Part shown: positions 59,656 through 64,000 of the stretch, piece after piece
Position numbering within the stretch: the first letter of the stretch is position 1
Layout: each line of letters starts with the position of its first letter
Source: JANXUR01 sp038229415
GTDB taxonomy: Bacteria > Acidobacteriota > Terriglobia > Terriglobales > Acidobacteriaceae
Reading direction: 5' to 3'
DNA length: 64,000 bases
Assembly: GCA_038229415.1 (NCBI GenBank)
Contig: JBBROM010000011.1
Coordinates: 62,001 to 126,000 of the forward strand
Notes under the pieces: generated by a model
What the model was told of the DNA's origin: nothing
The model's input: only the letters and a program-made list of their open reading frames with translations
Databases searched by the model: none
Position numbers and translations under genes: made by a program

Positions 59656-62600
59656 CTAGAAGATCAGCTTGAGTGCGAACTGCATCTGGCGGGCTCCTGT
59701 AGTGCCGTCGGCGCGTCCCACTGTAGAAGTCGAGTGACCGAAGAAAGAGCCATCCTGCAGCAAATTATCCGGTCCCGAAAAATTCGGGTGGTTGAAAATG
59801 TTATAGCCTTCAGCACGGAGCTGGAGCTTCAGTTTTTCGGTGAGAATAGTCGTCTTGCTGGCAACTAGATCGCTGGACACAAACCCCGGTCCACGGAAGG
59901 TGTTCCGGGTTGCATCGCCAGGGCGACCAAACGGGGCAAAGGCGAACTGGCTCGCATAGGGTCCGGTTTGAGGCAGCCCGGCGGAGTCGTCGGCTACCTT
60001 CGGTCCTCCGATAAAGTCCAGACGGCTGCTGAGTCCGGTATGCTCGGTATCCCGATTTCCAAATACATCCACGGGGAAACCGGTTTGCGCTGAAGTGATG
60101 CCAGAGACTTGCCAGCCTTCCATCACCTTGCCAATCACCCCGTCGGAAAGATACTTCTTTCCGTGGCCAAAGGGCAGTTCAAAGGTGTAGTGGATCACAG
60201 CACGTTGCCGGATGTCGAAGCCTGAACTGCCGCGCTCTTCCCGCAAGTTAAACGAGTTGCGGGGAAAGCTCCGGCCACCGCTCCCGGCTGCGACTAGCGG
60301 GTCATTGGCATCGTCTATGCCATGCGACCAGGTATAAGCGGCACCGATATCCACCCCATGGCTGAAGCGCTTCTGCAGGTTGATCTGGAGCGAGTTGTAG
60401 GTGGAGTTGCCAATGGACTTGTTGAGCGCCACCGAACTGAAGGCGGTGTTATTGACCGCCGCAACGGGGTACGCCTCGCAGAGGAAGTCGAAGTTCACAC
60501 AGAAGAAGCGACCAAGTCGTAGGGTTCCGAATTGGAGTTCACCCAAGATGTTCTGGTCGCCGTTGGCGTTGGCCACCAGCTGCGCGATCAGATTGGGTTG
60601 CGGCGGATTGCCATCTACAGTCCGCAATTGCCGGGTTCCATGGGAGGCAACATAGTTCACTTCCAGTGAGAGGTTGGGGGCAATTTCACGCTGAATACCA
60701 ATATTCCAGTTCTGGCTATAGGGAATCTTTAGGTTCGAGTCGAAGGTGACCGGTGCCGACAGCCAAGGCCCGCCTGTGAGCGGATCAATGTCACTTATGG
60801 TGGCTGTCGGAGTAGCGCTTGGCAACAGTGGTACGGCACTCAGGACGTTAAATGGGTTTTGAGTCTGATCACGCTGGAAAGGCGGATTGCCACGGGCGTT
60901 GCCAAACAGATTTCCGAAAATGCGGTCGTGGAAGATGCCGTAACCGCCGCGAATGGATGTCTTGCCGTTCTTGTACGGATCCCAGGCAAAGCCGACCCGC
61001 GGTTCGATATTCTTGTAATCCTGGTTGTACAGCCCATGACTGGCTAACTGGAAAGTGAAAGGGGCGAATCCGCTGGCATCGGTGTAAAGGTTGGAGAGGT
61101 TGCCATCGCGCTCGTAGGGGATTCCATTGAGCTGATAGCGCACTCCGTAATTTAGCGTCAGATTCGGGCGAAACTTCCAGCTATCCTGAAAGTAAACGCC
61201 AGACTCGCGTTGCCGGAAGCGGCGATAGTCATCCGCCGTGCGGGTGCTCGCCTTATTGAAGTACTGGGACTGGAACTGGTCGGTCACGAGGCCTAATAGG
61301 GCACCGGAAAGATCCTGAGCGATCTGATTGTTGATGTTGTTGTTGAAGCAACCCACACCGGCGCCATTACATGTAACCCCTGGAGCGAAATCTACAATGT
61401 TGGTGCCAAAAGTTGATACAGGGTTGAAGCCGATGGCTTCGCGCGAAGAGAAGGAGTCGTAGCCATCTTCAAATACGAAGCGGAATTCAGCTCCGAACTT
61501 TATGGTGTGATTGGCCTTGGCGATGGTGAGGCCGTCGTTAAGGGAATAGGTGCCGGTGCGGCGGCTTTGGCCGTTGGAGTCGCCCAGAACCCCGCATCCC
61601 CATCCGGTTACGCCGTCGAAGCCATAATCGCGGCCGCGGCCAAAGGCATCGAGAGCGCTTACGCTGTTGATGGTGGAAAGGTTACTGCACAAAAACGGCA
61701 GGTTGGTGCGGTTAAACCCAGCCCGGAACTGGTTGACGATGGTGTTGCTGAGCGTCGAGGTCAATCCCGCAGTGAAGCCTATCGCGTTGACTTTGCTCGC
61801 GACGTTGCCGATGCCCGGGAGAAAGTCGTCAAAGAAGGGGTTGGGGTCCGACGAAATGTTGTAAGCGGCGCGGAAAGAGAGCGTCTGCTTGCTGGTCAAA
61901 TTGTGATCTAACTTGACGGTGTAGGCGGACTGGTTGAACTTCGAGCTGCTGGCAAAGAACAAGATGCCGCGCAAGGGATCCAGATTGCCACCGTTCGGCG
62001 TAGGGTATTTCGAGAAAACGCTGGCAATAGTGGGATCCAGGGGCAAGCCGAAGAGATTATTGGGGGACGAAGGGCTGGTTAGATCCACAGTATAGGGGTT
62101 GCCAGCGTCGTCCTGCACCTGAAATATGCCGGACTTGAAGGCCGCCGTGGGGACGGTGGCCGATGAGTTCACTGTGGTGCGGAACCGCTCATAATCCCCG
62201 TTGAAGAAGAAGAACGTCTTGTTCTTGATAATCGGCCCGCCGATTGAACCCCCAAAGGTGTTGCGAACGTAGGGATTCTGTTTGCCGGTGGCTTCCGCAG
62301 TGTTGAAATAGTCGCGAGCCCCAAAGTAGTTGTAGCGACCGAACCAGTAAGCATCGCCGTGGAGGTTATTGGTGCCGCTCTTGGTGACGACGTCGATAAT
62401 GGCGCCGGTGTTACGACCGAATTCCGGGGAGAAATTGTTTGTGATGACGCGGAATTCCTCGGTAGAGTCGGGATTCGCGACGAGCAAGCCCGAGGGGATA
62501 CCTGGTACCGACGTGTCATTGTTATCCGCGCCATCCAGCAGGAAATTGTTGTTGCGTTCGCGGGAGCCGTTGACTGAGAACCCGCCCAACCCGCTGTTGG

Positions 62601-63099
62601 ACTGAACCGTGCCCGGCGAGAGCAGCACCAAGCTGTACGGATCGCGCAAAATCAAAGGCAGGTCCGTCAGGGTTTTGGAGTCTACGATGTTGCTGACTTG
62701 GGACGTTTCGGTATCGACCACCGGATTTACGTCCGCCCTAACATCCAAAACCTGGCCAGTGGATCCAAGCTTTTCAAACTTGATGGTCAGGGACAGCACC
62801 TGATCCACGGTTAGCACCAGGTCGGAGTACCTGGCGTCGTTAAAGCCGGTGCTCTGCGCCGTCACCTGATAGGACCCCGGAACCAGACTCGGGATGGCGT
62901 AGGCGCCGCTGGAACCGGAAGGAACTGAACGCTCGGCTCCGGTTGATGTGTTTCGAGCGGTTACAGTGGCCCCCGCCACGACCGCGCCGGTCGGATCTTG
63001 AACTACGCCGCGAATCGTGCCTGTTTGGGCTGCAGCGGTTAGCGAAAACGCGAATAGCAGGCCTAACGTAGGCCAGAGATTCTGTCCAAGGTGCTTCAT
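59656..63099 (-). CDS. Oar-like TonB-dependent receptor, second copy
   Basis: A 1147-residue outer-membrane receptor. GAGGGGA five bases before ATG 63099 sets the start; the longer frame to 63159 is not used. Signal peptide (LWPTLGLLFAFSLTAAAQ), carboxypeptidase-regulatory-like sandwich (GTIRGVVQDPTGAVVAGATV), plug (VSNIVDSKTLTDLPLILRDP) and a barrel ending LALKLIF are all present. It shares the domain order of the receptor at 18792 but is clearly divergent in sequence. It lies alone between IS copy 2 and an IS remnant, with no LacI-type palindrome upstream. Substrate is unknown; the setting suggests recent acquisition or exposure to rearrangement. Confidence 0.9.
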   Translation of the reverse strand: MKHLGQNLWPTLGLLFAFSLTAAAQTGTIRGVVQDPTGAVVAGATVTARNTSTGAERSVPSGSSGAYAIPSLVPGSYQVTAQSTGFNDARYSDLVLTVDQVLSLTIKFEKLGSTGQVLDVRADVNPVVDTETSQVSNIVDSKTLTDLPLILRDPYSLVLLSPGTVQSNSGLGGFSVNGSRERNNNFLLDGADNNDTSVPGIPSGLLVANPDSTEEFRVITNNFSPEFGRNTGAIIDVVTKSGTNNLHGDAYWFGRYNYFGARDYFNTAEATGKQNPYVRNTFGGSIGGPIIKNKTFFFFNGDYERFRTTVNSSATVPTAAFKSGIFQVQDDAGNPYTVDLTSPSSPNNLFGLPLDPTIASVFSKYPTPNGGNLDPLRGILFFASSSKFNQSAYTVKLDHNLTSKQTLSFRAAYNISSDPNPFFDDFLPGIGNVASKVNAIGFTAGLTSTLSNTIVNQFRAGFNRTNLPFLCSNLSTINSVSALDAFGRGRDYGFDGVTGWGCGVLGDSNGQSRRTGTYSLNDGLTIAKANHTIKFGAEFRFVFEDGYDSFSSREAIGFNPVSTFGTNIVDFAPGVTCNGAGVGCFNNNINNQIAQDLSGALLGLVTDQFQSQYFNKASTRTADDYRRFRQRESGVYFQDSWKFRPNLTLNYGVRYQLNGIPYERDGNLSNLYTDASGFAPFTFQLASHGLYNQDYKNIEPRVGFAWDPYKNGKTSIRGGYGIFHDRIFGNLFGNARGNPPFQRDQTQNPFNVLSAVPLLPSATPTATISDIDPLTGGPWLSAPVTFDSNLKIPYSQNWNIGIQREIAPNLSLEVNYVASHGTRQLRTVDGNPPQPNLIAQLVANANGDQNILGELQFGTLRLGRFFCVNFDFLCEAYPVAAVNNTAFSSVALNKSIGNSTYNSLQINLQKRFSHGVDIGAAYTWSHGIDDANDPLVAAGSGGRSFPRNSFNLREERGSSGFDIRQRAVIHYTFELPFGHGKKYLSDGVIGKVMEGWQVSGITSAQTGFPVDVFGNRDTEHTGLSSRLDFIGGPKVADDSAGLPQTGPYASQFAFAPFGRPGDATRNTFRGPGFVSSDLVASKTTILTEKLKLQLRAEGYNIFNHPNFSGPDNLLQDGSFFGHSTSTVGRADGTTGARQMQFALKLIF

Positions 63100-63408
63100 A
63101 GATTTCCCCTCATCTCTCTTGGCGCGAGACGCGCGACCTTTTAGTCGCGCAGCCCACACTTTCCGCTCACGAACCGGGAGACAGCGGTTAATAAGGACAG
63201 GTGCAATCTGATAGCCATCTTCAAACAGGGGTTGGTGTCCGGCATCGCATTGCTAGGAAAGGGGTTGCGAAAAGGAAGCCTGGTCAGTCGAACATGCGCT
63301 TTTCAGAAATTGGAACTGTTTTCTACCGAAAACCACGAAGTGATGGCGGCGGCGCGGAGGCCCGTCGCCACATCTGGGCGACGCGGAACGCCGGCAGTCA
63401 CCGTAAGC
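63100..63408. other. Gene-free upstream region of the second TonB receptor
   Basis: About 309 bases between the receptor start and the next IS remnant. It contains GC-rich short inverted repeats (around GCGCGAGACGCGCG and TTTTAGTCGCGC) but no clear promoter, operator or gene that I can support. Confidence 0.5.
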
Positions 63409-63755
63409 TGTGGCTCGCCAAAATTAACGCACGCAATGGAATCAATCCGTTAGCGCCGGAAGACCCGCCGCCCGATTCGCCAGGGTTCTATGCCATGATT
63501 GCGACGTTTCATCATCTTTCGGGCTGGTGGAGAGATCCTGTGCCCAGAATGGCTCTCGCGGACAGATTCTTCTGGTTAGCCCTCCGGAGGGTATGGTCGG
63601 GATGAAGCAGCCCCCTCAGCGCTGGGCACCGCAGGCGGTCATCTGGGATCGAGCCAGCCTCCGTCTCTCTTGGGCATGATTGTCGAGGCACCAGCCCGGC
63701 GTTGGACGGAGGCCGCTCGGCTCCAAACCACCCATTTTTCATTTGGCGAGGCTCA
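63409..63755 (+). mobile_element. Truncated IS remnant (copy 3)
   Basis: The left end (TGTGGCTCGCCAAAATTAAC) and a degraded right end (TTTTTCATTTGGCGAGGCT) are only about 347 bases apart. Between them the start of the transposase is recognisable (ATGATTGCGACGTTTCATC, then the RFFWLALRRVWSG stretch) but most of the gene is deleted and the frame is broken. Confidence 0.8.
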
Positions 63756-64000
63756 GGTGGCAGTGGTGGCGCGATTCGCATCGGGTCCAACACGATGAGT
63801 GGAAGAAGCGCATTAGGGGTTGGGTACACGGCTGTTTATGGCCAACACGCGGGAGAAGGACATGTGCGCCTGGAAGCGTTCACGATCAGTCTTAGCGGAT
63901 TCGTGCAGGGCAAAAGCCCGTTCACTCGCCGACATCGGCTCCAAGCCGACTTTTCATTTTGGCTCGGCATAGACGGCTTACCCCAGACCAACGACGAAGT
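63756..64000. mobile_element. Further degraded IS-like right end and unassigned sequence
   Basis: Around 63940-63971 the sequence CTTTTCATTTTGGCTCGGCA repeats the right-end pattern once more with changes. The rest of the stretch to the window end contains no gene I can support. Confidence 0.45.

Overview
The window looks like a chromosome segment of an acidobacterium (Acidobacteriota, probably Terriglobia). This is inferred from gene content: two very long Oar-like TonB-dependent receptors with an N-terminal carboxypeptidase-regulatory-like domain and no SusD partner, abundant FG-GAP/ASPIC-UnbV (CRTAC1-type) and TPR proteins with Tat signals, and many glycoside hydrolases. No rRNA or other phylogenetic marker was available for a firmer placement.

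Layout. 1-13.1 kb is a galactoside-utilisation locus: a sodium/solute symporter (cut by the window start), galK, galT, a secreted GH2 enzyme, a GH97 enzyme of the retaining (alpha-galactosidase-like) type, a LacI-family regulator, a GH35-like beta-galactosidase and a DUF1593 protein. A Crp/Fnr-type regulator and small unknown genes follow (13.2-14.6 kb). 14.8-22.6 kb (minus) holds an Oar-like TonB receptor, a terminator, and then a three-gene TPR / alkaline-phosphatase-superfamily / unknown operon. 23.0-31.3 kb (plus) holds three FG-GAP/TPR proteins. A TPR protein (minus) and rpsA follow, then GH5 and GH127 hydrolases (34.7-37.7 kb) and an assimilatory sulfur operon (37.8-41.9 kb) that includes a SUMT-CysH fusion. 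A near-identical 12-bp LacI-type palindrome stands before both the GH2/GH97 pair and the first TonB receptor, suggesting one regulon for uptake and cleavage.

42.1-50.8 kb is the most unusual part: one apparent operon of six genes, each with a good ribosome-binding site and none with a recognisable secretion signal. They are a protein of about seventeen 29-residue helical repeats ending in an HExxH site, an unknown 321-aa protein, a clan-CD (caspase/gingipain)-like cysteine peptidase candidate, a trypsin-like serine protease, an 81-aa protein resembling the protease's own N-terminal domain, and a two-HKD phospholipase-D-family protein. I read it as a candidate multi-hydrolase effector cassette not matching a system I can name.

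From 51.0 kb the sequence becomes an island. It begins at a 49-bp 3' fragment of a tRNA-Pro(CGG) gene, a typical integration scar. It carries a decayed RHS polymorphic-toxin locus with immunity-like genes, several copies and remnants of one DDE-transposase insertion sequence, and a TetR / two SDR / quinone-oxidoreductase cassette flanked by two same-direction IS copies, with a shared 16-bp palindrome before each of its three transcription units. A second Oar-like TonB receptor and more IS remnants close the window.
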